DNA of 64,000 nt from Panacagrimonas sp. (GTDB taxonomy: Bacteria; Pseudomonadota; Gammaproteobacteria; Nevskiales; Nevskiaceae). Numbering within the stretch: the first letter of the stretch is position 1; every line of letters begins with the position of its first letter. The stretch covers positions 1 to 64,000 of the forward strand of contig NZ_JAJFBP010000015.1 in the NCBI RefSeq assembly GCF_020697055.1, written 5' to 3'. The position numbers and the translations under genes were made by a program. This document shows positions 23,626-32,548 of the stretch, one piece after another. The notes beneath the pieces are model-generated. The model was not told where the DNA came from, ran no database searches, and saw only the letters and a program-made list of their open reading frames with translations.

Positions 23626-25253
23626 GGTGCGGGCTCCAGGTCGGGTCGGGTCGGTCCGGGGCGGGGCAGCGTCGCGAACACCGCATCGATGTAGCCGGCG
23701 GGCGAATGCAGACCCGCGGCCGCGGCGTTGGTGTAGTGCAGCACGCGCTCGGCATTTACCGTGAGACCGACGCCGCACAGGATCAGCGTGCAGACCGACA
23801 CGGCTTCCAGCACCTTGACCTGCGGCGCGCTCGCACCGTCCTTGCGCCAGAAGTGGCGGATGCCCGAGCGGGCGAGCGTGATCGTCGCCGCCAGGCCCGA
23901 TGTCAGGAGCAGCCCCAGGAACCACCACACCGCCGGAACCGGTCCGGCCGATGCGGCATCGGTGTCGAATCCCAGCACGGAGCGCAGCAGCGCGAGCTTG
24001 GCGATGAAACCGGACAAGGGCGGCAGGCCGGCCACCAGCACGCTGCAGGTCATGAACCCGATGCCGAGCAGTGCGAGCGACAGCGGAAAGGCGCGGCCCA
24101 CCAGCGGCGTCTCGTCGTCGTCCAGGTTGGTGTCCTCGTCGACCTCCCGGTCGGCGCGACGCTGCGGACGCGTGTCGCCGCCGATGCGTTCCATCAGCTC
24201 GACCAGCAGGAACAGCGCGCTGACCGAGCACGTCGCCGTCAGCAGGTAGAACAGCGCGGCGGCGGTCACCGACGCCTTGCCGATGCCCACCGCAAACAGC
24301 AGCGTGCCCGACGACACGATGATCGAATAGCCCGCGACGCGACGCAGCTGCATCGACGAGATCAGTCCCAGCGTGCCGAAAGAGAGCGTCATCAATCCGG
24401 CGACGACCAGCACCGGCGCGCCGAAATGTGACGACGGTCCCGGGTCCGAGAAGAACAGCGTCCACAAGCGCACGATGACGTACAGGCCGACCTTGGTCAT
24501 CAGCGCGAACAGGGCCGCCACCGGTGCGCTGGCGGCCGCGTAGGTCGGCACCAGCCAGGCGTTCAGCGGCCAGATCGCCGCCTTGATCAGGAACGCGACG
24601 GCCAGCACCGCCATGCCCGCGTGCAGCAGGCCGCGATCGCCCGCGGCGACCAGCGGGAGCCTGCGCGCGATGTCCGCCATCGAAAGCGTGCCGGTGATGC
24701 CGTAGATGATCGCCAGTCCGATCAGGAACAGCGACGAGGCCAGCAGGTTCACCGCGATGTAATGCAGTCCGGAGCGCACGCGCGGCCATCCCGACCCGTG
24801 GAGCTGCAGGCCGTAGGACGCGGCGAGCATCAACTCGAAGAAGACGAAGAGGTTGAACAGATCGCCGGTCAGGAACGCGCCGTTGAGCCCCATCAGCTGG
24901 ACCTGGAACAGCGCGTGGAAGTACGTCCCGGTGCGCGCCCACCTCGCCTCGGAATACACGGCCACGCACAGCGCCACCACCGACGCGAGGGCCAGCATCA
25001 GCGTCGAGAGCGCGTCGGCCACCAGCACGATGCCGTACGGCGCTTCCCAGTTGGATGCGAGGTAGACCCCGGCTCCCGGCCCGTCGACGCGCGACAGCAG
25101 AGCCAGCGCGATCAGCACGCCGACCAGCGCCGCGCCGATGTTGACGACGCCCTTGGCGCGCCGGTTCGCGTCGCCCAGCAGCACCAGGATCGTGGCCGTG
25201 ACCAGCGGCAGCACGACCGGGGCGACGATCAGGTGCGACGGCGCCAGCGTCAC
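23622..25253 (-). CDS. mrpD: Mrp antiporter subunit D
   Basis: 543 aa, about 14 membrane helices of the proton-pumping NADH dehydrogenase (NuoL/M/N) family. Conserved elements include NLFVFFELMLAASYGL (the helix-5 Glu region), the lysine-containing FLIKAAIWPLNAWLV segment, and FALMTKVGLYVIVRL. An unusual charged loop (RADREVDEDTNLDDDE) lies around residues 375-395. It is one of the two ion-translocating subunits with MrpA. ATGA overlaps join it to mrpC and mrpE. Confidence 0.93.
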   Translation of the reverse strand: MTLAPSHLIVAPVVLPLVTATILVLLGDANRRAKGVVNIGAALVGVLIALALLSRVDGPGAGVYLASNWEAPYGIVLVADALSTLMLALASVVALCVAVYSEARWARTGTYFHALFQVQLMGLNGAFLTGDLFNLFVFFELMLAASYGLQLHGSGWPRVRSGLHYIAVNLLASSLFLIGLAIIYGITGTLSMADIARRLPLVAAGDRGLLHAGMAVLAVAFLIKAAIWPLNAWLVPTYAAASAPVAALFALMTKVGLYVIVRLWTLFFSDPGPSSHFGAPVLVVAGLMTLSFGTLGLISSMQLRRVAGYSIIVSSGTLLFAVGIGKASVTAAALFYLLTATCSVSALFLLVELMERIGGDTRPQRRADREVDEDTNLDDDETPLVGRAFPLSLALLGIGFMTCSVLVAGLPPLSGFIAKLALLRSVLGFDTDAASAGPVPAVWWFLGLLLTSGLAATITLARSGIRHFWRKDGASAPQVKVLEAVSVCTLILCGVGLTVNAERVLHYTNAAAAGLHSPAGYIDAVFATLPRPGPTRPDLEPAP

Positions 25254-25597
25254 GGCTCCTCCTCCCGCGTGCCATCGACATGGTCGGTGCCGCTCAGACC
25301 GCGCGATGCGAGCAGCACCACCAGGAACAGCGCCGTCGTCGCAAATCCGATGACGATCGCCGTCAGCACCAGCGCCTGCGGCATCGGATCGGTGTAGTTC
25401 TCCAGCGTAGTGGCCACACCCGCGCGAACCAGCGGTGGCTTGTCGATCGCCAGGCTGCCGACGCAGAAGATGAACAGGTTCACCGCGTAGGACAGCAGCG
25501 TGAGCCCCATGACCACCTGGAATGTCCTGGGACGCAGCACGAGCCAGATGCCGGATCCGCCGAGCACGCCGATGACGATCGCGAGCAGGGCTTCCAT
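25250..25597 (-). CDS. mrpC: Mrp antiporter subunit C
   Basis: 115 aa NuoK homologue with three helices: AIVIGVLGGSGIWLVLRP, QVVMGLTLLSYAVNLFIFCV, and PMPQALVLTAIVIGFATTAL. The start codon shares one base with the mrpA stop (TGATG), the usual coupled arrangement. Length and motifs are as expected for MnhC. Confidence 0.93.
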   Translation of the reverse strand: MEALLAIVIGVLGGSGIWLVLRPRTFQVVMGLTLLSYAVNLFIFCVGSLAIDKPPLVRAGVATTLENYTDPMPQALVLTAIVIGFATTALFLVVLLASRGLSGTDHVDGTREEEP

Positions 25598-28518
25598 CAG
25601 CCGCTCCTCGCCGGCACGGGCGCGGGCGTCTCCGGCGCCGTGGGCCGATGCGCGCGGATCGATTGGTGGGCCAGCGCGGTGAGGATCAGCAGCGCCGCGC
25701 CGACCACCACGGAAAAGACGCCGAGATCGAAGAACGTCGCGCTCGGCAGATGCACCTCCCCGATCAGCGGAACGGTGAAATGCGCGGTATGCGTGGTCAG
25801 GAACGGATACCCCATGGCCACCGCTCCGAGTCCGGTGCCCGCCGCGAGCAGCAGACCGCTTGCGATCCACAGCGGTGGACGAAAGCGCGCACGCTCCTCG
25901 ACCCATCGCGTGCCCGACGTCAGGTACTGCATCAGGAACGCGATCGCGATGACCAGTCCCGCCACGAAACCGCCGCCCGGCTGGTTGTGTCCGCGAAGGA
26001 AGAAGTGCACCGCCACGAGCACCGACACCGGCAGCATCAGATGGGCGATGACCGCCGGCACCATCATGTATCCGAGCCCGGCATCCCCGGTCCGGTGCGG
26101 CTTGACCAGGTCGGTCGCGATCTCCTGCGGCAGCACCCTCTGCTGATGCGGCTGCTCGATGCTCTCCGACGGCGGCCGGAAGCGTCGCAGCAGCGCGTAC
26201 ACCGTGAGCGCCACGACACTGAGCACCGTCACCTCGCCGAGCGTGTCGAACGCACGGAAGTCGACCAGCATGATGTTGACGACGTTGCTGCCGCCGCCTT
26301 CGGGCAGCGCGCGCGACAGGAAGAACGGCGAGATGCTGTGCGGCGCATCGCGGGTCAGCATCGCGTAGGCCAGCGCGGCCAGCCCGCTGCCTGCGGCCAC
26401 CGCCAGCACGAGGTCGCGACCGCGGCGCGCGCCGTCCCTGAGCGTGAAGCGCTTGCGCACGCCCTCCAGGCGCATCGGCAACCATCGCAGTCCGAGCAGG
26501 AACAGGATCGTGGTGATCATCTCGACGACGATCTGCGTCAGCGCCAGGTCCGGCGCCGAGAACCACATGAAGGTCAGGCAGGTCACCAGGCCGGCGCCGC
26601 CCATCAGCGTGATCGCCACCAGGCGGTGGAACTTCGCCATCACCGCCGCGCTGACCGCGCAGACCATGCCGATGACCCACAGGATCACGAACGCCTGCGC
26701 CGCCGGCAGTCGCGCGCGATCACCCCAGTCCAGCGGAAATCCGCGCGCCGCGAGCAATGCCAGCAGCAGTGCAACCGCGATGATCGTGAACATCTGCGGC
26801 TGGAGCCGGTGGGTGCTCAGCAGCTCGACCGTCGTCCGCGACAGTCGCGTCAGGCCCGCCAGCGCGTGATCGAACAAGCGCCGACCGTTGAACCGTCCGG
26901 TCATGGGTGCGTTCATCAGCCGCCCCGCGCGATGGGCGCGGCGCAACGCCAGGTACCCCGCGATGCCGCCCACGATCGCCATCAGGCTCATCACCAGCGG
27001 CGCGCTCATGCCGTGCCAGACCGCGAGGCTGTATTCGGGCAGCACGCCGCCGACCACCGGTCGCGCGGCCGCGGCCAGCGCCGGCCCGACGGAGATCGCC
27101 GGGATGATCCCGACGACCAGGCAGCAGATGACCAGCAGCTCGACCGGAATGCGCATCCAGCGCGGCGCTTCCTCCGGCTGGCGCGGCAGATCCGGCGCGA
27201 TCGGTCTGCCGAAGAAGATGTCGTAGCCGAAGCGCAGCGAATAGACGACCGCGAACGTCGCGGCCAGCGTCGCCAGCACGGGCAGGCCCTTTTCGATCCA
27301 CGGGTGCGCCGAGATGAAAACCGTTTCGGCGAAGAACATTTCCTTCGAAAGAAAACCGTTCAACAGCGGCACGCCCGCCATCGCCGCGCTGGCGACCAGC
27401 GCCAGGGTTCCCGTGTGCGGCATGCGCCGCATCAGTCCCTGCAGACGCCGGATATCGCGGGTTCCGGTCTCGTGATCGACGATGCCGGCGGCCATGAACA
27501 GCGAAGCCTTGAACGTCGCGTGATTCAGGATGTGGAACACGCCGGCCACCGCCGCCAGCGGACTGTTCAGTCCCAGCAGCAGCGTGATCAGCCCCAGGTG
27601 GCTGATCGTCGAATACGCCAGCACCCGCTTGAGATCGTGCTGGAACATCGCGATGAACGAGCCGACGAGCAGCGTCGCGGCTCCGGCGCCGCCGACGAGC
27701 CAGAACCACAGCTCGGTCCCCGACAGCACCGGCCACAGACGCGCCAGCAAAAAGACGCCGGCCTTGACCATCGTCGCCGAGTGCAGGTACGCCGACACCG
27801 GCGTCGGTGCCGCCATCGCCCGAGGCAGCCAGAAGTGGAACGGGAACTGCGCGCTCTTGGTGAACGCGCCCAGCAGCACCAGCGTCAGCGCGACCGGATA
27901 GAGCGGGTGCGTGCGCACGCGGTCGCCGGATTCGAGGATCGCGTCGAGCTCGTAGGTGCCCACGATGTGCCCGATCACCAGCACGCCGCCGAACAGCGCC
28001 AGCCCGCCGGCGCCGGTGACGATCAGCGCCATCCGCGCACCGCGCTGCGCATCGGCGCGGTGGTTCCAGTAGCCGATCAGCAGGAACGACACCACGCTCG
28101 TGAGCTCCCAGAACGCCACGAGCTGGATCAGGTTTCCCGACAGCACGATGCCCAGCATCGAGCCCATGAACGCCAGGAAGCAGGTATAGAAACGCGCCAC
28201 CGGATCGGTCGGCGACATGTAGTAGCGCGAGTACAGGCAGACCAGCGCGCCGATGACCGTGACCAGCACCGCGAACATCCACGCGAAGCCGTCCATCCGG
28301 AACACCAGGTCGAGTCCGAGCGACGGGATCCACGCGATCGTCTGGAGGATCACGCCGCCGTCGCGCACGTGCGGGAACAGGCTGAGCACCCACGCGCTCG
28401 CAGCAGCCGACACCAGGCCCGCGACCCAGGCCAGCGCGGTGCGCGCGCGCGTCGGCAGCAGCATCGTCACCACGCAGCCCATCAACGGCAGCAGGACGAG
28501 AACCAGGAGCGACGTCAT
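25597..28518 (-). CDS. mrpA: Mrp antiporter subunit A with fused MrpB domain
   Basis: 973 aa. Residues 1-780 are MrpA: SRYYMSPTDPVARFYTCFLA, FWELTSVVSFLLIGYWNHRA, FHFWLPRAMAAPTPVSAYLH and the extra C-terminal helices typical of MrpA (MITTILFLLGLRWLP). The last 160 residues are an MnhB-like domain (VHFFLRGHNQPGGGFVAGLV, LPSATFFDLGVFSVVVGAAL). This explains why a six-gene operon still has all seven functions. Fused A'/AB subunits are known in proteobacterial Mrp/Pha systems. It is the first gene of the operon, about 205 bases after the SDR gene. The complex exchanges Na+ or K+ for H+ at alkaline pH or under salt stress. Confidence 0.93.
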   Translation of the reverse strand: MTSLLVLVLLPLMGCVVTMLLPTRARTALAWVAGLVSAAASAWVLSLFPHVRDGGVILQTIAWIPSLGLDLVFRMDGFAWMFAVLVTVIGALVCLYSRYYMSPTDPVARFYTCFLAFMGSMLGIVLSGNLIQLVAFWELTSVVSFLLIGYWNHRADAQRGARMALIVTGAGGLALFGGVLVIGHIVGTYELDAILESGDRVRTHPLYPVALTLVLLGAFTKSAQFPFHFWLPRAMAAPTPVSAYLHSATMVKAGVFLLARLWPVLSGTELWFWLVGGAGAATLLVGSFIAMFQHDLKRVLAYSTISHLGLITLLLGLNSPLAAVAGVFHILNHATFKASLFMAAGIVDHETGTRDIRRLQGLMRRMPHTGTLALVASAAMAGVPLLNGFLSKEMFFAETVFISAHPWIEKGLPVLATLAATFAVVYSLRFGYDIFFGRPIAPDLPRQPEEAPRWMRIPVELLVICCLVVGIIPAISVGPALAAAARPVVGGVLPEYSLAVWHGMSAPLVMSLMAIVGGIAGYLALRRAHRAGRLMNAPMTGRFNGRRLFDHALAGLTRLSRTTVELLSTHRLQPQMFTIIAVALLLALLAARGFPLDWGDRARLPAAQAFVILWVIGMVCAVSAAVMAKFHRLVAITLMGGAGLVTCLTFMWFSAPDLALTQIVVEMITTILFLLGLRWLPMRLEGVRKRFTLRDGARRGRDLVLAVAAGSGLAALAYAMLTRDAPHSISPFFLSRALPEGGGSNVVNIMLVDFRAFDTLGEVTVLSVVALTVYALLRRFRPPSESIEQPHQQRVLPQEIATDLVKPHRTGDAGLGYMMVPAVIAHLMLPVSVLVAVHFFLRGHNQPGGGFVAGLVIAIAFLMQYLTSGTRWVEERARFRPPLWIASGLLLAAGTGLGAVAMGYPFLTTHTAHFTVPLIGEVHLPSATFFDLGVFSVVVGAALLILTALAHQSIRAHRPTAPETPAPVPARSG

Positions 28519-28723
28519 CGCCTGGCGGGCCCTTTTGCGGACGTCCGCGTCCCGAGGACCTTCGCGAAGGCATTCAGTTGGGCAAAGCGATCCATTGTTC
28601 CGACTCTCAGGTCGACGAATCGCAGGATAGGGTCTCTGCGTCCAATCGCAAACCGTTCGCGTCGGTGCGCGTGTGTCTCGCGCGCGATCGGGGCGATCGC
28701 GCCTCGTCGGTGATGTCGCGGTG

Positions 28724-29482
28724 TCAGCCCAGGAACGCTTGTCCGCCGTCGAGCGCGATCGACTGTCCGTTGACGTAGCGGCACGCATCCGAGCACAGCG
28801 TCGCGACGAAGCGGCCGATGTCGTCCTCGCAGTCGCCGACGCGTCGCTGCGGCACGGTGGCCACGAACGCCGCCGACTCCTGCGGACGCGCACGCGTCCA
28901 TCCGTCCATCGCCGGCGAGTTGCCCAGCGGCAGGATGCAGTTGGTGCGGATGCCGTCGGCGGCCCATTCGCAGGCGGCGGCGCGCGTGAGCTGGCGGATC
29001 GCCTCCTTGACCGCGGCGTAGGCGCCGTAGCCGGCCAGGTCCCACCGCATCGCCGCCGACGACGCCAGATTGACGATGCAGCCCCCGCGCGCGGCCAGGT
29101 GCGGATGCGCGAGTTTCATCATGCGGAACGTCGCCAGCGGTCCCGATTCCCAGCCCGATGCGAAGGCCGCGTCGTCGACGTCGAGCAAGGTCCCGAGCGG
29201 CACTTGCTGCGCGTTGTTGACCAGGATCTGCAATCCGCCGAAGTGGTCCACCCCGCGCGCGAGCGCCGCTTTCAGCGAATCGGGCTCGCGCACGTTGCAG
29301 TCGAGCGCCAGCGCACGACCGCCGCGACATCGGATCTCGTCGGCGACGGCCTCGAGCTTGGATGCGGTGCGTCCCGCCAGCGCCACCGCCGCGCCCGCGT
29401 CCGCCAGCGCCAGCGCGATGCCGCGCCCCACCCCCTGCCCCGCACCGGTCACCAGTGCCACCGATCCCTGCAGGACACCCAT
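28724..29482 (-). CDS. Short-chain dehydrogenase/reductase
   Basis: 252 aa classical SDR. VALVTGAGQGVGRGIALALA is the cofactor loop (TGxxxGxG), ILVNNAQQV replaces the common NNAG, IVNLASSAA gives the catalytic Ser, and YGAYAAVKEAI the YxxxK pair. Dinucleotide choice is uncertain: GRTASKL after strand two hints at NADP(H). C-terminal RYVNGQSIALDGGQAFLG matches the family. Substrate unknown. It is on the same strand as the Mrp operon, 205 bases upstream, and 79 bases after the cyclase-like gene. Start at MGVLQGS, since the earlier residues are not conserved-looking. Confidence 0.85.
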   Translation of the reverse strand: MGVLQGSVALVTGAGQGVGRGIALALADAGAAVALAGRTASKLEAVADEIRCRGGRALALDCNVREPDSLKAALARGVDHFGGLQILVNNAQQVPLGTLLDVDDAAFASGWESGPLATFRMMKLAHPHLAARGGCIVNLASSAAMRWDLAGYGAYAAVKEAIRQLTRAAACEWAADGIRTNCILPLGNSPAMDGWTRARPQESAAFVATVPQRRVGDCEDDIGRFVATLCSDACRYVNGQSIALDGGQAFLG

Positions 29483-29561
29483 CGCCGCCGCTCCCGTTCG
29501 CATACCGGGCCAGTGTGGGAAGCGGCACCGATCGCGGCATGGTCCGCGTGCAGTAGGTGTG

Positions 29562-30722
29562 TCAGCCCCAGATCAGCGGATGCATGCGATGGCGCCCGGC
29601 CAGGCCCTTGAGCTCGGCCTCGCGCGGCGCATCGAAACGGAACTCGCCGAGATCGGCGACGGCGTCGTGGACGTCCTGCGACACCAGCACCTGAGCGCCG
29701 CTGGCCTGCGACGCGATGCGCGCGGCGAGGATCACCGTGATGCCGAAGAAGCGATCGCCCTCCTGGATCGGCGTGCCGCGGTGCAGGCCGATGCGCACGC
29801 GGATCGGTTCGGCACCGTCCTGCGCGCTGTGTTCGGCGCAGGCCTGCTGGATCGCCGCGGCGCAGCGCAACGCCTGGGCGGTGTCCGGGAATGCGAGCAG
29901 GAACCCGTCACCCTGCAGTTCCACTTCCTGGCCGCCGTGGCGCTTGAGCGCGCGCCGCACGATCTGGTTGTGGGCCTTGATGACCTCGTGCGCCGCCGCG
30001 TCGCCCAGCCGCTGCGTCATCGCGGTGAACCCTTCCATGTCGCTGAAGGCGATCGTCACCGTGCCGTCGGCCGAGCTCGCCGGGCCGAAGTCGTGCCGGC
30101 GCTGTTCCACCGCCGCGATCATCGCGTCGATCGACGAGCGCATCACGCGCTTGGCCACGCCTTCGGCCTCGGTCTTGATCGAGATCGCCAGTTCGGTCAG
30201 GCGCCGGGCACCGAGGGCACCCGCGGCACCCGCGAGTTCACCGAGCAGCCGTGCGGCGCCGGGAGCTGTGTCGGGATCGCGTTCGGGCGGTGCCAGGCGA
30301 CGGGCCAGGGCCTGCGCGCAGACGATCGGCGCGACGCCGGCGATGAGCACGGCATACGCATCGAACGCCCAGCGGCCCAGCACGCCGCCCAGATGATCGA
30401 CGCCGCCCAGAAGGATCAGCGCACCGGCTGCGCACGCCATCACACGGATCAGGCGCTGGGCGTCGCCGACGCGCAGCCGGCGCGCGCCGTCAGGTCCGAC
30501 GAGAACCCCGTCGAGCAGCGCCGGCGCGATCGCGAGCAGCAGGGCGGCCAGCATCGGCGGCACGAGGATCAGAACGACACCGGCGGCTTCGCGCGGATGC
30601 CGGAAGCTTTCTCGAAGCACCTCCAGCAGCGACGGGGTCGCGAGCGCATCGGCGAGCACCTGCACGCCGAGCACGAACGCGACGAGCCGGCACGCGAGCC
30701 GCGCGAGCGCCTGACGATCCAT
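29562..30722 (-). CDS. Membrane class III nucleotide cyclase-like protein
   Basis: 386 aa. Four N-terminal hydrophobic segments (LACRLVAFVLGVQVLADALA, VLILVPPMLAALLLAIAPAL, LIRVMACAAGALILLGGV, AFDAYAVLIAGVAPIVCAQA) anchor a catalytic domain from about residue 190. Both metal Asp residues are present (IAFSDMEGFTAM, LQGDGFLLAF) and so is the Arg of AARI. However, the usual Lys before GDG is Glu (EVELQGDG), and the transition-state Asn is Ile (GITVILAARI). So it may be a guanylyl or altered cyclase, or a nucleotide sensor. Linked downstream of the KstD-like gene by 33 bases. Confidence 0.78.
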   Translation of the reverse strand: MDRQALARLACRLVAFVLGVQVLADALATPSLLEVLRESFRHPREAAGVVLILVPPMLAALLLAIAPALLDGVLVGPDGARRLRVGDAQRLIRVMACAAGALILLGGVDHLGGVLGRWAFDAYAVLIAGVAPIVCAQALARRLAPPERDPDTAPGAARLLGELAGAAGALGARRLTELAISIKTEAEGVAKRVMRSSIDAMIAAVEQRRHDFGPASSADGTVTIAFSDMEGFTAMTQRLGDAAAHEVIKAHNQIVRRALKRHGGQEVELQGDGFLLAFPDTAQALRCAAAIQQACAEHSAQDGAEPIRVRIGLHRGTPIQEGDRFFGITVILAARIASQASGAQVLVSQDVHDAVADLGEFRFDAPREAELKGLAGRHRMHPLIWG

Positions 30723-30755
30723 CCCCGATTCTTCCCCGCGGCCGAGCCGCGGCAA

Positions 30756-32492
30756 CTATACGGTCTGCGTGGTCCGCGCCGCGGTCCGGGCCAGATCGTT
30801 GGCCGCGACGTAGCCGAACGTCATCGCCGGTCCCAACGTCGAGCCGGCGCCGGCGTAGGTCGGCCCCATCACCGCGGCCGAGGTGTTGCCGATCGCGTAC
30901 AGGCCTTCGATCGCCGAGCCGTCGTCGCGCAGAACCCGCGCGCGATCGTCGGTGATCAACCCACCCTTGGTGCCGATCTCGCCGGCGTCGAGCCGCACCG
31001 CGTAGAACGGCGCCTTTTCGATCGGTCCGAGGCAGGGATTGGGTTTGACGCTGGCGTCGCTGTAGTAGCGGTCGATCGGGTGCGTGCCCTTGCCGAACTC
31101 GGTGTCGACGCCGGTGCGCGCGAAGCCGTTGAGGCGCTGCACCGTGGCGCAAAGGTTTCGCGCATCCACGCCGATCTTGGCGGCGAGTGCGTCGAGCGAA
31201 TCGGCGCGGTAGTAGACGTCGTCGAGCCAGTCCTTGGGCAGCTTGGCGTCGGGCTCGATCTGGCCCGGCAGGAAGATGCCCATCGGGTACTTGTAGCGAA
31301 ACGTCGCATCGAAGATCAGCCAGCACGGAACCGCGCCGTTGCCCTTGGCGTCGTCGGCGTACATCGCCTTGAGGAAGTCCGGATACGTCGCGGCCTCGTT
31401 GACGAAGCGCAGGCCCTTGCGATTGACCGCGACGCAGCCCGGCATGCCGCGTTCGACGAACAGCGTGATCTGCTGTGCCGCGCCGGGCTTGCGCACTGTC
31501 GGCGAGCCCCACACCTGGTCCATGTGGCGCAGGCCGGCGCCGAGCGCCTGTCCCGCGCGGATGCCGTCGCCGTGATTGATCGGCGGCACCGCGGTCCACG
31601 CGACGTGGGTCGGCTTGGGCAGGTACTGGTCGCGCATCGCCTGGTTGGATTCGAAGCCGCCGCAGGCGAGCACCACACCGCGGCGCGCGCGCAGGCGCAC
31701 CAGCCCTTCGTTGCGCAGCGCCGAAACGCCCACGACGCGACCCTGCTCCTCGACCAGCGAATCCAGCCCCGTGCGCAGGTACAGCGGAATGCCGCGACGC
31801 TGCATCGCCTCGCGCAGGCTGCCGGTCAGCGCCTGGCCGAGCGTCTGTCGACGGTCGCGGGGCGTGCGACGGCGCCACGAAAAATCCAGCCAGTAGCGCA
31901 GCACCATGCCCAGCATCAGCCGGATCCAGCCCTTGCCGCGCGAGAACAGCTGGTGCGCCTCGACCTGGTTCATCGCGATGCGGCCGAACAGCTGCGTGCC
32001 GCGGAACGACGGCCGCTGCTCGTCGAACGCCGCGCCCAGGCGCGATGCGTCGAACTCGACCGGTTCCATCGAACGGAATCCCGGCTTGCCGCCCGGCAGG
32101 TGCGAGTAGTAGTCGGGATACTTCGGCACGCTGCGGAATTTCAGGCCGAAGGTCTTGTCGAGGAAGCGCACCATCTCGGGCGCGTTGCGCAGGAACGCCT
32201 CGAGATTGGCCTGCGGCACCTCGTCACCGATCAGCGTACGCAGGTAGGTCAGCGCCTCCTCGAACGAATCGCTGCCGCCGACGCGCGGGATGTCGTCGTT
32301 GCACGGGATCCAGATGCCGCCGCCGGAGACCGCGCTGGTGCCGCCGAACAGCGCGTCCTTCTCGATCACCACCGCCGACAGGCCGTGCGCCTGCGCGCAC
32401 AGCGCCGCGGTCATGCCGCCGGCACCGGAGCCGACGACGACGACGTCGAATTCCTCGTCCCAGCGCTTGTTCATTGAATCGTCGATGCCCAT
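30756..32492 (-). CDS. KstD-like FAD-dependent 3-ketosteroid dehydrogenase
   Basis: 578 aa flavoprotein of the fumarate-reductase/KstD group. VVVVGSGAGGMTAALCAQAH is the FAD ADP-binding motif and FGGTSAVSGGGIWIPCN the second flavin contact. C-terminally, FYAVRLDAGEIGTKGGLITD and AIGNTSAAVMGPTYAGAGST with GPAMTFGY are KstD-like, including the Tyr in FYA that matches a catalytic position. It would introduce the delta-1 double bond in 3-keto steroids. Two starts are possible, at 32492 (MGIDDSMNKRW) and 32474 (MNKRW); neither has a clear ribosome site. Partner genes are HsaA-like and TetR, supporting a steroid role, though other ketosteroid-like substrates remain possible. Confidence 0.82.
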   Translation of the reverse strand: MGIDDSMNKRWDEEFDVVVVGSGAGGMTAALCAQAHGLSAVVIEKDALFGGTSAVSGGGIWIPCNDDIPRVGGSDSFEEALTYLRTLIGDEVPQANLEAFLRNAPEMVRFLDKTFGLKFRSVPKYPDYYSHLPGGKPGFRSMEPVEFDASRLGAAFDEQRPSFRGTQLFGRIAMNQVEAHQLFSRGKGWIRLMLGMVLRYWLDFSWRRRTPRDRRQTLGQALTGSLREAMQRRGIPLYLRTGLDSLVEEQGRVVGVSALRNEGLVRLRARRGVVLACGGFESNQAMRDQYLPKPTHVAWTAVPPINHGDGIRAGQALGAGLRHMDQVWGSPTVRKPGAAQQITLFVERGMPGCVAVNRKGLRFVNEAATYPDFLKAMYADDAKGNGAVPCWLIFDATFRYKYPMGIFLPGQIEPDAKLPKDWLDDVYYRADSLDALAAKIGVDARNLCATVQRLNGFARTGVDTEFGKGTHPIDRYYSDASVKPNPCLGPIEKAPFYAVRLDAGEIGTKGGLITDDRARVLRDDGSAIEGLYAIGNTSAAVMGPTYAGAGSTLGPAMTFGYVAANDLARTAARTTQTV

Positions 32493-32505
32493 GTGATCTC
32501 TGAGA

Positions 32506-32545
32506 CTTTCTCCCTCTCCCCGCGCGAGCGGGGAGAGGGAGAAAG
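32506..32545. repeat. Perfect 18-bp stem hairpin of the CTCTCCC type
   Basis: CTTTCTCCCTCTCCCCGC (32506-32523) pairs exactly with 32528-32545 around the loop GCGA. It fills the 56-base gap between the HsaA-like and KstD-like genes. CTCTCCC/GGGAGAG intergenic hairpins are dispersed in many proteobacterial genomes, and a larger relative lies at 54505-54607. In a transcript it would form a very stable structure that could stabilise or partly terminate the HsaA message. Confidence 0.85.
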
Positions 32546-32548
32546 AGT

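Noticed and set aside
25648-28713. Long plus-strand open frame of about 1020 codons opposite mrpA
   Set aside because: Reads as Arg/Gln/His-rich shadow of the membrane-protein gene; no ribosome site, no domain.
29070-32477. Plus-strand open frame of over 1100 codons opposite the SDR, cyclase and KstD-like genes
   Set aside because: Crosses three unrelated minus-strand genes with strong family motifs, and has no domain of its own.
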